Assembly: GCF_000400465.1 (NCBI RefSeq)
Contig: NW_008806275.1
Coordinates: 310,001 to 374,000 of the forward strand
Direction of reading: 5' to 3'
Source: Wallemia ichthyophaga EXF-994
Taxonomy: Eukaryota > Basidiomycota > Wallemiomycetes > Wallemiales > Wallemiaceae
Length of the DNA: 64,000 nucleotides
In this document: positions 1-12,528 of the stretch, one piece after another
Numbering within the stretch: position 1 is the first letter of the stretch
How the letters are laid out: every line of letters begins with the position of its first letter
Notes under the pieces: model-generated
Told to the model about the DNA's origin: nothing
What the model saw: only the letters and a program-made list of their open reading frames with translations
Database searches by the model: none
Program-made: the position numbers and the translations under genes

Positions 1-318
1 CACATCGCTACGAAATTCTAGGTACGGCAAAATAACTACCGAACTCTCCAAAACCGCATTCAGTTAATATTCATACTAAAATCGCTCTTGTTTGCAGTAC
101 TTAATAAACAAGTAAACGAGAAAGCTCAAGTTCTACGCGAGAAAAGTTTAAAGTCTCCTTCAAATGAGCCCTTCTCACACTCTGGACACCGGCTAGAGTT
201 GGCAGTATTTGTAGGTCTGCTGGGGCTATTGCGGCTACCTGTCGTGACAGCGGTACACTCAAATTGATAGTGTTTTAATAATTATACATGTCATCGGTTT
301 GGAATCGTTAGGCATCGC
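1..318. other. gene-free left edge
   Basis: No credible coding region, tRNA or repeat is seen here. The stretch lies downstream of the minus-strand ORF that ends at 319 and may hold its 3' flank. Confidence 0.4.
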
Positions 319-1182
319 TCAAGCATCCTTTGTGCTGTATTTGAGGAATTGTGGCCTTTTGAGGGAGTTTAAAATGGAAATGGCGTTACAGAGGATGATT
401 TTGTCTAGGTTCATGATGCGGTATGGGTGCTCGTCGGGTATCGCTTGTCTGCATTCGGGACTGTCGCACAACCTGAGCCCGTCAATTATTCCATACGCAT
501 CAGGGTCATTGCAGTCAACCTTAAAAGTGCTTCGGTCTTGTCGTGTTGCCCAGCAAGTTTTAAAAACGCTATGGCAGATGTTGCACCTCGTCGCGGTCTT
601 GTAGCCGTTTATTTCGACGAGTTCGTAGCCAATTTTGCTAATTGCGCGCGGTACGTTTACGTCCTGAGTAGCGTGATTAATTTGGTTTTGATGTGACGAT
701 AAAAGAAAAACACCCACCTTGGCCCACGGAGGTTTGGTCTGGGGGGCAGAAGCGCTGTCATCATCCCCCACCCAAGCGAACACGAGTCGCTTGCCCTGCA
801 TCTTTGCCCTAGGGAGGTACTTGTTATAGCAGAGCCTGAGGGCATCAGCGAGCGCTTGGCGGGATATGTAGAGATACTTTTTGTCCATCCTTTTACAATC
901 CCTGTTGTAGGCTTGTAGCGTGTAGTCACTGTCGTACGGACGTTTGGACAGGGCATAGCTGACGTCCTCGCGCAACTGCTGCTGCTCATCTGCATACCTC
1001 TTATCGCCCGACCTGTGGGCATACTCTTTGTAAGTGTAGTGGAAGTAGTCGTAGCTTGCACGTGGATCGCCGTCTTGAGGGAGCGCATAAAGCAGATCGG
1101 CAATACCGCTTTTGAGGGCCACGAAATACCTTTTGCTGCGTTGGTATGGAGTGAGATCGTAGAATTGGGTGATAGGGGTCAT
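319..1182 (-). CDS. putative TnpB/Fanzor-like zinc-ribbon protein, possibly degenerate
   Basis: Intronless ORF of 287 codons. An in-frame stop lies 13 nt upstream of the ATG, so this start is the only one without splicing. The C-terminal third has a CxxC pair at residues 200 and 203 and a CxxxxC pair at 239 and 244. A segment around residues 255-272 (HPYRIMNLDKIILCNAISIL) follows. It resembles the R-D-x-N-A-x-x-N-I block after the zinc ribbon of TnpB and eukaryotic Fanzor nucleases, with Asp260 in the RuvC-III place. Just before the first Cys, the family's E-Y-x-T-S motif appears as G-Y-K-T-A, so the RuvC-II glutamate looks replaced by Gly193. No RuvC-I motif was found, and the protein is shorter than typical Fanzors. 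It may be a relic, a truncated mobile gene or a domesticated derivative. The family call rests on motif spacing alone. Confidence 0.4.
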   Translation of the reverse strand: MTPITQFYDLTPYQRSKRYFVALKSGIADLLYALPQDGDPRASYDYFHYTYKEYAHRSGDKRYADEQQQLREDVSYALSKRPYDSDYTLQAYNRDCKRMDKKYLYISRQALADALRLCYNKYLPRAKMQGKRLVFAWVGDDDSASAPQTKPPWAKVGVFLLSSHQNQINHATQDVNVPRAISKIGYELVEINGYKTATRCNICHSVFKTCWATRQDRSTFKVDCNDPDAYGIIDGLRLCDSPECRQAIPDEHPYRIMNLDKIILCNAISILNSLKRPQFLKYSTKDA

Positions 1183-1905
1183 AAGAGTGCATTTCTAACG
1201 ATATTAGGCCTTTTTATGCTATTTTCATTACAATGCACCCGGGCAAGCATTGAGCGTTCGCCGACCGACCAATGAGATTCGAGGAGGGGCTGGATAGGGG
1301 CGGTTGGAGTGGGGCAGGTGTGATAGTTGTGCAGTGTGTTGCGCTGATGCTAAGTTTATTTCCCGCTGTGTTTGCTTCAAACTGCTTTTCTTCGGCGCCC
1401 CGAGTGATTCACCCATCGGATACGATAGCGCATCGCACAAAGACAAACAAGGTCACACAAAATGACAAGCATTGTGGAATTGTATAACCGCACAATAAGA
1501 AATATCGTATCGATTACGTACAGCGCTTACGAAGTTTAGATTCCGCAAACGATCTTGGCCTTTTTCGGACGAGACGCAGCAGCGAGCCAAGTAGCCAGGG
1601 GAGCAAGCCAGCAATGGTCAGCTCAGCAGCAGCATCTCAGCGCTGCGTGCCAAATCCACCTTCCGGAAAGAGCAAAATAGTATCATCAGCTGACTCGGGT
1701 AGTTCCCGGGGCTACGTGTCGAGTATTTTTTGATGCGCGCATTCCGCTGTTGCTCCATAGCGTTGAGGTTTGTGAAGAGCGAGTACAGCGCAGCACCCAC
1801 GCTAACGCATCCACAGCTAGTTTATGTTCTCGAGAGGACTCGTATCGATACACAACGCACACGCCGGTGACCACACAGAAGTAGGATCAATAATAAAGCT
1901 CTAAA
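1183..1905. other. divergent intergenic region upstream of INO1
   Basis: About 720 bp between the minus-strand zinc-ribbon ORF and INO1. It probably carries both promoters. Small ORFs of 60 to 72 codons occur on both strands, but none has recognisable conservation or splice support. No tRNA or repeat was seen. Confidence 0.4.
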
Positions 1906-3556
1906 ATGGAATTCAACGATCAAGATATAAAGAATCTTCCAATTCATCCCACAGCCGCCAGACTCGATGGCGGGTTTAAAGTCGACTCACCTCATGTCAG
2001 GTACGATGACGCGGGAATACACACGACATACACCCAGACCACATCCTCCGTCCAGCAGACTCCCCACGGTGTCCGCGTTACTCCACAATCCAAGGCCTGG
2101 AAGTTTGACACTTGCACAAAGCCAAAGAAGACCGGGTGAGTGATTTTTGTTGGTGTCTGCTGGATATCTGTGGTGACAGGCGCTAACACGCACTAGACTC
2201 ATGATGGTTGGTATTGGCGGCAACAACGGCACGAGTCTCGTTGCAACCATCCTCGCAAACCGTCATAACATTTCTTGGCACACTAAGACAGGCGTCCAGT
2301 CTCCGAACTACATCGGCTCACTTACTATGGCATCTACTGTTCGTGTGGGTACCGATGACAAAGGCAAGGACGTCAACCTCCCTTGGGGTGAAATTCTTCC
2401 TCTCGTACACCCAAATGACATTGTTTTGGGCGGGTGGGACATTTCAAGTGCTCCACTCGATCAAGCTATGCGCAGAGCAAGTGTTCTCGACTGGGACCTC
2501 CAAAGACAGGTTGCGCCTTACATGAAAGATTTCAAGCCGTTGCCCTCTATCTACTACCCAGAGTACATAGCTACAAACCAGTCTTCGCGCGCAGACAACG
2601 TAATTAACAAGGATGCATTCCCCAACAAGAAGGACCACCTTGAGAAGATCAGAACGGACATACGCCAATTCAAGGCTGAGAACGATTTGGACACAGTTAT
2701 TGTCTGTTGGACAGCCAACACTGAACGCTTCTCTAGCATTGTCAAGGGCAAGAACGACACTGCAGACAATCTCCTCAAGAGTGTTGATGAGAATTATGAA
2801 GAGATCAGTCCATCGACCATCTTCGCACTGGCATCTATTCTCGAGGATGCACCATTCATCAACGGAGCACCACAAAACACACTCATCCCATCAGTTGTAG
2901 AGTTTGCTGAGCGCAAAGGGGCCTTCCTTGGCGGCGATGACTTGAAGACAGGCCAAACTAAAGTCAAGTCAGTCCTTGCTGAGTATCTCGTCAACGCTGG
3001 TCTCAAGCCGCTTTCGATAGCCTCATACAACCACCTTGGCAACAACGACGGGCATAATCTATCTGAAGATCCGCAATTCAAATCCAAGGAGATCTCCAAG
3101 AGGAGTGTGGTTGATGATATGGTGGATGCTAACGGTCTGCTCTACCAGCAAGGCGAGCATCCGGATCACATAGTAGTGATCAAGTATCTCCCCGCCGTCG
3201 GCGATGACAAGCGTGCGGTTGATGAGTACAACAGCGAGATCATGATGGGTGGTCGCAACGTAATCTCACTATTCAATGTGTGCGAGGATAGTTTGTTGGC
3301 TACGCCGCTCTTGCTCGACCTTGCTATCTGGACTGAGCTCTTCACGCGCGTCAAGGTGACACCACCTGGTAAAGACCAAGGACAGCGCATGCATTCCGTT
3401 CTCAGCCTCCTGTCATACATGCTCAAGGCCCCGCTGACTAAACCGGGCCACGACGTCGTTAACGCGCTAGGAAGACAGAGAGGCAGCCTCGAAGCCTTCG
3501 TGTTGGCTCTGGTGGGACTCAACTCTTTCAATCTCAACTTGGATGCTGTTGTCTAA
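1906..3556 (+). CDS. INO1: inositol-3-phosphate synthase
   Basis: Converts glucose 6-phosphate to inositol 3-phosphate with NAD in the cytosol, the first step of de novo inositol and phosphatidylinositol synthesis. Exons 1906-2135 and 2197-3556 give 529 residues, the usual family length. The 61-nt intron has GTGAGT and CACTAG borders and a CTAAC branch-like site near 2183. The NAD-binding loop GIGGNNGTS follows directly after the splice. The conserved blocks WTANTERF and [10 protein letters not shown] are present, and the C-terminus [12 protein letters not shown] is family-like. The start [20 protein letters not shown] is the first ATG in frame. Nothing odd was noted. Confidence 0.97.
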
Positions 3557-3897
3557 CTGTACACGTTCCCATCTTGTAGCTAAAGCTGTTTCTGTTTCTA
3601 AAAAATTCAATTCACTTCGTGCGTCGATATCGAAAGGTGCGCGAGTGTGCATTAGAGCAAAGACAGGTGTCTCATATATACGACCGTATGTTAATGTGGT
3701 AGAAGCACATGCACGAGCATTATAAATGAATAAGACAGATTGTATAAATATATATAAATACATGGGATACGGCTAGTGCTTGCGTGTTGCTTAGAGTAGA
3801 AGCAGGAGTGAAAAAGAGAGCCCGAATAAGAAATGAAATAACGTAACGAGTTGCTCGAGTAAGGCAGGAAATGGATGGATTCAGAGAGCCTGTGAGT
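3557..3897. other. convergent 3' flank between INO1 and the barwin-like gene
   Basis: About 340 bp containing the 3' ends of two convergent genes. It turns AT-rich around 3720-3770. No coding signal was seen. Confidence 0.4.
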
Positions 3898-4381
3898 CTA
3901 GCAGCCGTGCTCGCGGTCGCAAAAACCCCAAGTGATCGGCACGCGACCAAGACCCAGCTGACCACCGCAAATGCTGGAGAAGAGGGCAGGAGACATATCT
4001 AAGCTACCCCAGAGGCATTCCGGGCACTACTCGGCGTGTCAGCGTGAGTGGAGGTGGGGAATGAGTATGAGTACATACCTTGTCAACGACTCTAGCCACT
4101 TGAGTCTCACCATTGGTGATATTCGTAACCCAGACTTGACGGTTACATTCGGCTGTGTCGCCCATCTGGGGCGCGTTGAGGGCAACAACCATCATGCCGT
4201 CATTAAGCCACTCCCCGCACGAACCTGGACGACCTGTCTCAGTGGTGTACCAGGTGCCATCACCGAGGAAATTTCCACGGGTTTCCAATTGAGAGACTTG
4301 GTTGTCTGCTGGCTTGGTTATGGCGGCAGAGGACGCGTACGTAGCGAGCAATGTGATTGTTGCGAGGAATAGCTTGTACAT
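3898..4381 (-). CDS. small secreted barwin/RlpA-like double-psi beta-barrel protein
   Basis: Exons 4079-4381 and 3898-4026 on the minus strand give 143 residues. Residues 1-20 (MYKLFLATITLLATYASSAA) form a clean signal peptide, so the protein is secreted. The mature part has the double-psi barrel pattern: GDGTWYTTE near the start, a CGEWLNDGMMVVALNAPQMG block, then VVDKCPECLWGSLDMSP split by the intron, and VPITWGFCD at the end. The second exon, found by removing the 52-nt intron at 4027-4078, supplies the diagnostic VVDxCPxC...LDMS motif. Fungal members of this group are small secreted wall-associated or surface proteins of mostly unknown activity. Conserved cysteines suggest disulfides. Confidence 0.88.
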
Positions 4382-4818
4382 GTTGTTGCCTTGTTGAGAC
4401 TGTAGAAAGTAGTTGAGTAAGTTGAGATTGTATGTAAATTAACTTTTTAGTACAAATTTGAATTATTCGCGTCTTGAAGATTATAATCTTTGAATATGAA
4501 ATTTTTATTCCCTTCAATTATTCCCTTATTCGGCAGCTGGTTTTGCCTTTAAAGGATATTGGAAGAATATAGAATGGCATGGACTTCAATAATATTTGAA
4601 TGCATATTATATCATGTACTTTGCTTTGTTTGCTTTGTGAAGATTGGAATGTTAAAGGCAATAAAGCTGTCATAACCATACCGAGCTAAAACATGCATAA
4701 CACACGCACAACGCACGCACAACATTCCAATATTTTATTTTGGAATGTCCGCTGTCATACGCATATCTCACAATGACATATGCTCAGCCACAATGGGTTC
4801 CCTTGGACTCAATCAACG
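4382..4818. other. AT-rich intergenic region
   Basis: About 435 bp between the divergently transcribed barwin-like and NBR1-like genes. It probably holds both promoters. Short repeats such as TTTGCTTTG and ACGCACGCACAAC are visible. No gene was seen. Confidence 0.4.
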
Positions 4819-7199
4819 ATGGGAGATACGCAATTGAAGCTGAAAATTAATTTGATTGGCCAGCAGTCAGTTGTGAGGAAATGCCTATTCAATTCAATAC
4901 CCGAATATGATTATCTCAAGAGAGTTGTAAGTCTATTCACGGCATGTTGTTGAGATCTGATAACGGCGATTAAGATTCGGAATCTATTCGAAATCGACAG
5001 CAATGTGGATATCGACATTTTCGACGTTAAATTGTCTGTTGTCGATAAAATTGGTTACCCCACTTTCAAAACGATCGACGAGTCTATCTGGAACTTAATC
5101 AAGAATGACCTCGTAAACCAGAAATCTGAAATGAAATGCAATCTCATTATACAATACTTGCACTACGCTACGATACCACAGCAGCAGGTGCAGCAGCAGC
5201 CACAACCACAACAACCACAACAACCACAGCCACCACCTGCTCAGCCTCAACAACAACCACCACAACCACAACAGCCTCTCGACAGGAGAAACTCAAAGAA
5301 GCTCAAGAAGAATCAAAAAAACAGAGAAAGCAATCGTTTCTCCTTCCTAAATGTCTTAACTGCTGCAAAGGAGGCTCCGAGATCGGCATCAATTGATAAT
5401 CTCAAGCAATACGACATCAATCACAATCCAGTTGAGCAAATTAGACAGTCTGAGAGTCTTATTCCGCCTTCTCAGCAGTTCCTCAGACCTCCTTCACCCT
5501 CACTTCCTCCGCAACCTCAACAAATCCCTTCACATCAATCTTTACCTCAATTAAACTCTCAGTATTCAAACTCTTACCTCGGGCCTGATGTCAGCCAGCA
5601 ACCGCTGACTCCTGCACCCCCTCTGCCCTCAAAATCTCCCTCCGCTCCCTGGTACACAAACCTTGACGCTCGTTTGGAAACAAAAAATGAACTCAAGTCT
5701 CTTATGGAGGGCTTTCTATCAAAACTCACCGGTACTATGAATTCTTTCGATCAAGACGCTCACTTGGATGGTCTTGCCACCTTGGCAAAGTCTCAGACAG
5801 CTTTGGCTGTTCATGAAGCAGTTTGCGATGGCTGTGCTAATCGTATTCAAGGCGTAAGAATCAAGTGCACTACTTGCAGGGACTACGATTTGTGCGTTGG
5901 CTGTTTCTCCGTTGGCACACACGAACATGACACCTTCCATCGCATACGCGATCCTTCACAACCACTACCTGCTGTCCCAAAGGCAACTGATACAACAAAA
6001 ACTCCTGTCCTCTCTTCAATACCAAGCCTGCACTCTTCAAACACAAAGCAAAACGTTCAGCACTCTGCTAGTTGTGACATGTGCAAGTCTAACATAGTAG
6101 GTACTCGTCATAAATGCACTATATGTCCTGATTACGTGAGTGCTCGTTAATCATGCGCATCATTCTCACACTCCCTCCCCAGGACGTCTGCGATAACTGC
6201 TTTGACCGTACACGCCTAGAGCATCCACTACACGAGTTTGCAGATCTCACAGATCCAAAGCTGATCAGAGTACCTGAGGAGTTGCAGACAGTACACCCAG
6301 GCGTTGTCTGCGATGGTTGTCAGAATGATGTTGTTGGATACAGGTTCAAGTGCAGCCACGCCGAATGTTTCGATCTCGATCTATGCGGTAACTGTGAATC
6401 CCATCCAATTGCGAAACACGACAAATCGCATATCATGCTGAAAATAAGACACCCAGTTATGCAACCTGAGGCTTTGAATCAAGCTTTTGCCGGTGGTATT
6501 AATCAAGAGTCGCTACCTTACGTCGATCAGCCACATCACACCAATGTCGAAAGGCAGAAGTCTGCAACAAATTTGACGACGATCAGTGAACGCTCCTTTG
6601 AAACTTCGAAACTTGATATGCACGGAACGCCTGAGTTTAATGTGCCTCCTTTGCATGAAGCAATCAATCAAAATGACGTTACAAGCTACATAAAAGCTAA
6701 TCACGACAATCCAAAGTCGAGGATAATCGAGAACTTTAACGGCGGTGAAGAGAAAGAGAAAGATTCAATTCTCAAGATGGCAGGTGGTACTCAGTTTAGT
6801 CATATCTTTGAATTCAATGGGTCGTCCAAGATATCAGCATCAAATCTATCGAGGCTGACACCACAAGCAATATTTGGAAACAGCCTAACGATATCCCAAC
6901 CAAACCATCATCTTATAAGGGTTGATGGCTTCCGCGCACCTGAAGAAAGAGGAATTCACTCAGAGACATGGTCATACATTGATAACATGATTGAAAAGAC
7001 ATTCAAGCTGGTGTTGTTTGTGGAAGATCTCATCAACGCGTCTGGAGATACATTGCCAAGCTCAGCGTTGATGATACCAGCAAAAGCCCAATCTTCGCAA
7101 GGAGCAAGTGAATTTAAGGATTATGAAACAGAATTTGGCACAGAATCTGCTAATGCTGCAGATGACTATGATTTTGAACTGGCTAAGAGGAATGCTTGA
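4819..7199 (+). CDS. NBR1-type selective autophagy receptor (PB1, three ZZ fingers, degenerate FW domain)
   Basis: Exons 4819-4926, 4975-6135 and 6183-7199 give 761 residues. The short first exon starts MGDTQLKLKINLIG and fits the beginning of a PB1 domain, which continues as IRNLFEID. A Q/P-rich linker follows at roughly residues 92-130. Three ZZ zinc fingers follow: VCDGCANRIQGVRIKC, SCDMCKSNIVGTRHKC (split by intron 2) and VCDGCQNDVVGYRFKC. The C-terminal part (FRAPEERGIHSETWSYIDN) resembles the NBR1 FW domain but lacks most of its tryptophans. In the fungal family these proteins carry cargo, such as vacuolar hydrolases or organelles, to autophagy or endosomal pathways. An LIR motif was not identified with confidence. 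Confidence 0.8.
5175..5278 (+). repeat. CAA/CAG/CCA-rich low-complexity tract in the NBR1-like gene
   Basis: Imperfect runs of CAA, CAG and CCA codons encode a Gln/Pro linker between the PB1 and ZZ parts. Such tracts are prone to length variation. Confidence 0.8.
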
Positions 7200-7479
7200 T
7201 TTTTATCTTTTGGATCTTCATCTCGACAATACCGCGACTCTCATTCACATCTTAGAATAGTTTAGGTATTTTAATAGTGACAACCACCCTCGTTTTTTTT
7301 TGTTTCTTTTTAATTTTCTCTTTCAATCTTTGTCGAATCCACGCAATAATACATATATTTATCAATTACGCTATCTCGATCACCTGTGTGGTATCTCTCC
7401 CGCCAATCGCTTCTTGGACAGCGACGATCATCCACGCGTCCACTTGAAGCATCTTACAGGCTTAATTTTGTTATCAACC

Positions 7480-9764
<2,285 letters not shown>

Positions 9765-9918
9765 AGAGTATTAGATATGAATATTGTTGTTGACGTAAGC
9801 ATTGAGTTGATAGCGTGGTGAAGGTGTGTTTGTGTGCGTGGTAGTGATGGATTCTACAGAGTAAAACTTTGTTTTGCACCGATAAGCCGACTCGAACATA
9901 TTTTCAAGTGCTGACATC

Positions 9919-11000
9919 ATGAGCGATTTCCAAGTGCAAGTAGATCCAAAAAACAAAGTACGTCGATCATCTAACCTACGCAAACCTAATAGAAATTCAG
10001 ATACTCAACGAGGATGGAGAGCCAGTCGTCGAAATACGAGAAGATGTCGCAGAGCCCAAGAAGAAGATAAAGACAGGGGTGACAGAGCCACTGGATTACG
10101 ATAGAGACGATGAGAAAGTCAGCAGGCAGCGTATAGAGCGGCTGAAGGGAGTTTTGGGTGATGATTTTCAGGTGAATTCAGAACCGGAGAAGACGAGTAG
10201 AAAGAGCGTACGCTTCAATGAGTCTGTAGAATTAAATGAGGGGGATTCTGAAGCACGCGAGAAGCCATCCAACAAGACAAGCGCATATAAAGGCGCTGTT
10301 GGTGATAATGTGATTGAGAGAGAAGCCCAGCCACAGCCACAGCCACAGCCATCTAGGCGGAGTAAAGAGCCAGACGAAGAAACCTCAACGAGTGACGAAG
10401 ACTTGGATTTCTACGAGGATGACGATGACGCGCTTGATATCGAAGCAGATCTCATCCATCAGCAGCTAGCGGTGGCTTATCACAGTAAGCGAAATAGTAT
10501 GATGGATTATAGTAGCGATGCTTGGAACCAGGAAGTGGGTTTGTGTGGATAGCGGCTATCACTCAGCTCACACCTCCCAGGTTGTCCCCGATAACGCCAA
10601 TTTGGTTGGAAATGCACCGCCAAAATCAAGATTTGAGCCATATTCAAGGCGATCTTACAGCGATAAGATGATAAATGAGCAAGGCGATGAGGAGCAGGTG
10701 TCGATAATGATACCAAGGCTCATTCCAGGCATGAAGATGGGCAAGTATCAGCATGATCAAGGTGTGATTACAGCAGACGAGCCAGATGACTGGGATGAGC
10801 ATACAGAGGAGGCTAAGCAGATGCTTGAGCAGTTGAGAATGGGCAATAGAGAAGAATTGCCGCAGATCGTCAAGCCTGAGTCGAGGGAGCGTGCGCAGGT
10901 GGAGAATAGACCACCGGTAGTTGAAACCACAGCAGAGAAGTCAGAGAATTCACAGCCAAAGATATCACGCTTCAAAGCAGCTAGAATGCAGAAAATGTAA
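9919..11000 (+). CDS. URI/Bud27-like protein (DUF3835-type C-terminus) lacking a prefoldin domain
   Basis: Exons 9919-9957, 10001-10534 and 10581-11000 give 330 residues. The segment ILNEDGEPVVEIRED resembles the stretch that follows the prefoldin domain in fungal URI/Bud27. KSVRFNES, an acidic DEDLDFYEDDDDALDIE region and the terminal SRFKAARMQKM resemble the C-terminal half (DUF3835). URI proteins act in assembly of RNA polymerases and R2TP-linked complexes. The usual N-terminal prefoldin coiled coil is absent, and only 154 bp separate this gene from DDX41, so there is no room for it. A Pro-Gln repeat lies near 10330. The assignment is moderate; an unrelated acidic nuclear protein cannot be excluded. 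Confidence 0.5.
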
Positions 11001-11279
11001 AATGAAATGTAATTTCATATCTAAACGCGATACATTCCCCTTCCCCTTGTCCACCAGCAGCCATCAGTTGCCTCACTAAAGTCACAAACTCCGAATATAA
11101 ATATTAATGTCTGGTGGGTGATATTTTACGCGTGATAAACCCTAGCCAACCAGTACTAGCTGTTTATTCAGGTAATTGGCCGCTATCAAGTACGCGTCCA
11201 TCTAACGCGTAGCAGTCTACACGAATCGTACGCACCAGGCAGCTCCAAAGCATTTACCAACGATATCAATAACCCCACA

Positions 11280-12455
11280 TGGCCATCCTCACCGCGTTTT
11301 ATACAACTTTGTTCACACTCAGCTTGTTAGTTGACGCGGGGTAATTGTTTGGAAATCACTAACGCGCCAGCAGAACGCCGAGAACTATCTCTTGACCCCT
11401 TCAAAAAATGGCGATCTTTGCGTGGCTAAATTGAGCCTCGGAAGCGACAACAGAAGCGTCAGCTGCGAGGCCAGTAGAAACCTCAAATGGTTCATTTCAA
11501 ACGCAGGTGTTATGAACCCTGTATACAAAGTCAGCCTTCCAAACCCCAGTTTAGACGGCGATGACTTACCCTTGTTCCAAATAAGCAAGCCTAGTATGTC
11601 TACTTGTCGTCATTAGCCTCAGCTAATTGAGTTCCAGATCCCAATGCAAACTTTTGGTCTCTTTTCTATTTTGTCTTTGGTGGCTATCAAATACCTCCGA
11701 AAAGAATCGAGGTGAGTCTCTTTTCCTGCGGCAGACATCATTTTAAGTTTTAGTTTGGCAAAATTACGAAATCCACCAACAAAGATAAGCAAAATGAGTT
11801 CAAGATTGCAATCACAGGTAAGACATCCGAGGAGAAAGCTGTGTGGCAGACACTCGGTGAAGGAAACGAGGATGCCGTTGAATGGGTTATTCTCTGCACC
11901 ATTCTCAATCTATTAGACGATGAGATCAAGAAGTCTCCTTCCGAGATTCCAATTATGCAACCGCAATCCAAGACAAGTTCGCTTAACAGGAAGCCATCGC
12001 AGGCACCTTCGGCTGCGTCTACAACATCTGCAACGTCTGCTGCTTCGGCCACTTCTTACATGGGAGCACCAGGTCATTATCAGCAACCAGGAGCACCTTC
12101 AGTTATGACGCCTCCAAGACCAGTCGTATCTCCACGACCAATGGTATCTGCAAGGCCAGTAGCTCCCAGGCCAGTAGCTCCAGTTGTAGCAGCCGCGCCT
12201 CCACAAAACTCACGCATGGTATCACAAAGGACGCCACAGCTTGCACCAATTGGATTTGCACCAGGAGGAATGCCTATGCCGATTCCAATGCAAATGCCGG
12301 TATCAAATCATTCAAAACATTCACAGCATTCACAGCATTCACACCATCCACACCATCAGAACCCCCCGCATCCACACCCCCAGCAACCCCATAGGATGCC
12401 ACAACAAGCAATGCCACCGAGAATGCCTTCTAGGGAACTCTACAAATCGAGATAA
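11280..12455 (+). CDS. conserved fungal protein of unknown function, Pro/His-rich tail, N-terminus uncertain
   Basis: Supported exons are about 11371-11593, 11638-11712 and 11755-12455. The folded part includes KLSLGSDNRSVSCEASRNLKWFIS (residues split here by description only), NPVYKVSLPNP, FWSLFYFVFGGYQIPPKRIE, KIAITGKTSEEKAVWQTLG and VEWVILCTILNLLDDEI. I believe this arrangement is conserved among basidiomycetes but know no function for it. The tail after 11940 is low complexity with Pro, Ala, Gln, Met and a His/Ser run (NHSKHSQHSQHSHHPHH). The reading frame is open from about 11345 without an ATG, so a first exon must lie upstream. One option is the ATG at 11280, using a weak GTTGAC donor and the acceptor at 11370. 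The start coordinate is therefore tentative. Confidence 0.55.
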
Positions 12456-12528
12456 ATGAACAAGTGTATATATTTGTATTTTAGTCGTCCTATTTATTGT
12501 TATCTCCAACACTCGTCTTTTATGCAGA

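Noticed and set aside
1272-1487. 71-codon plus-strand ORF upstream of INO1
   Set aside because: No family similarity, no conserved pattern, and it lies in a probable promoter region.
1618-1800. 60-codon minus-strand ORF
   Set aside because: Composition looks protein-like in part, but no family is recognised and a longer frame would need unsupported splicing.
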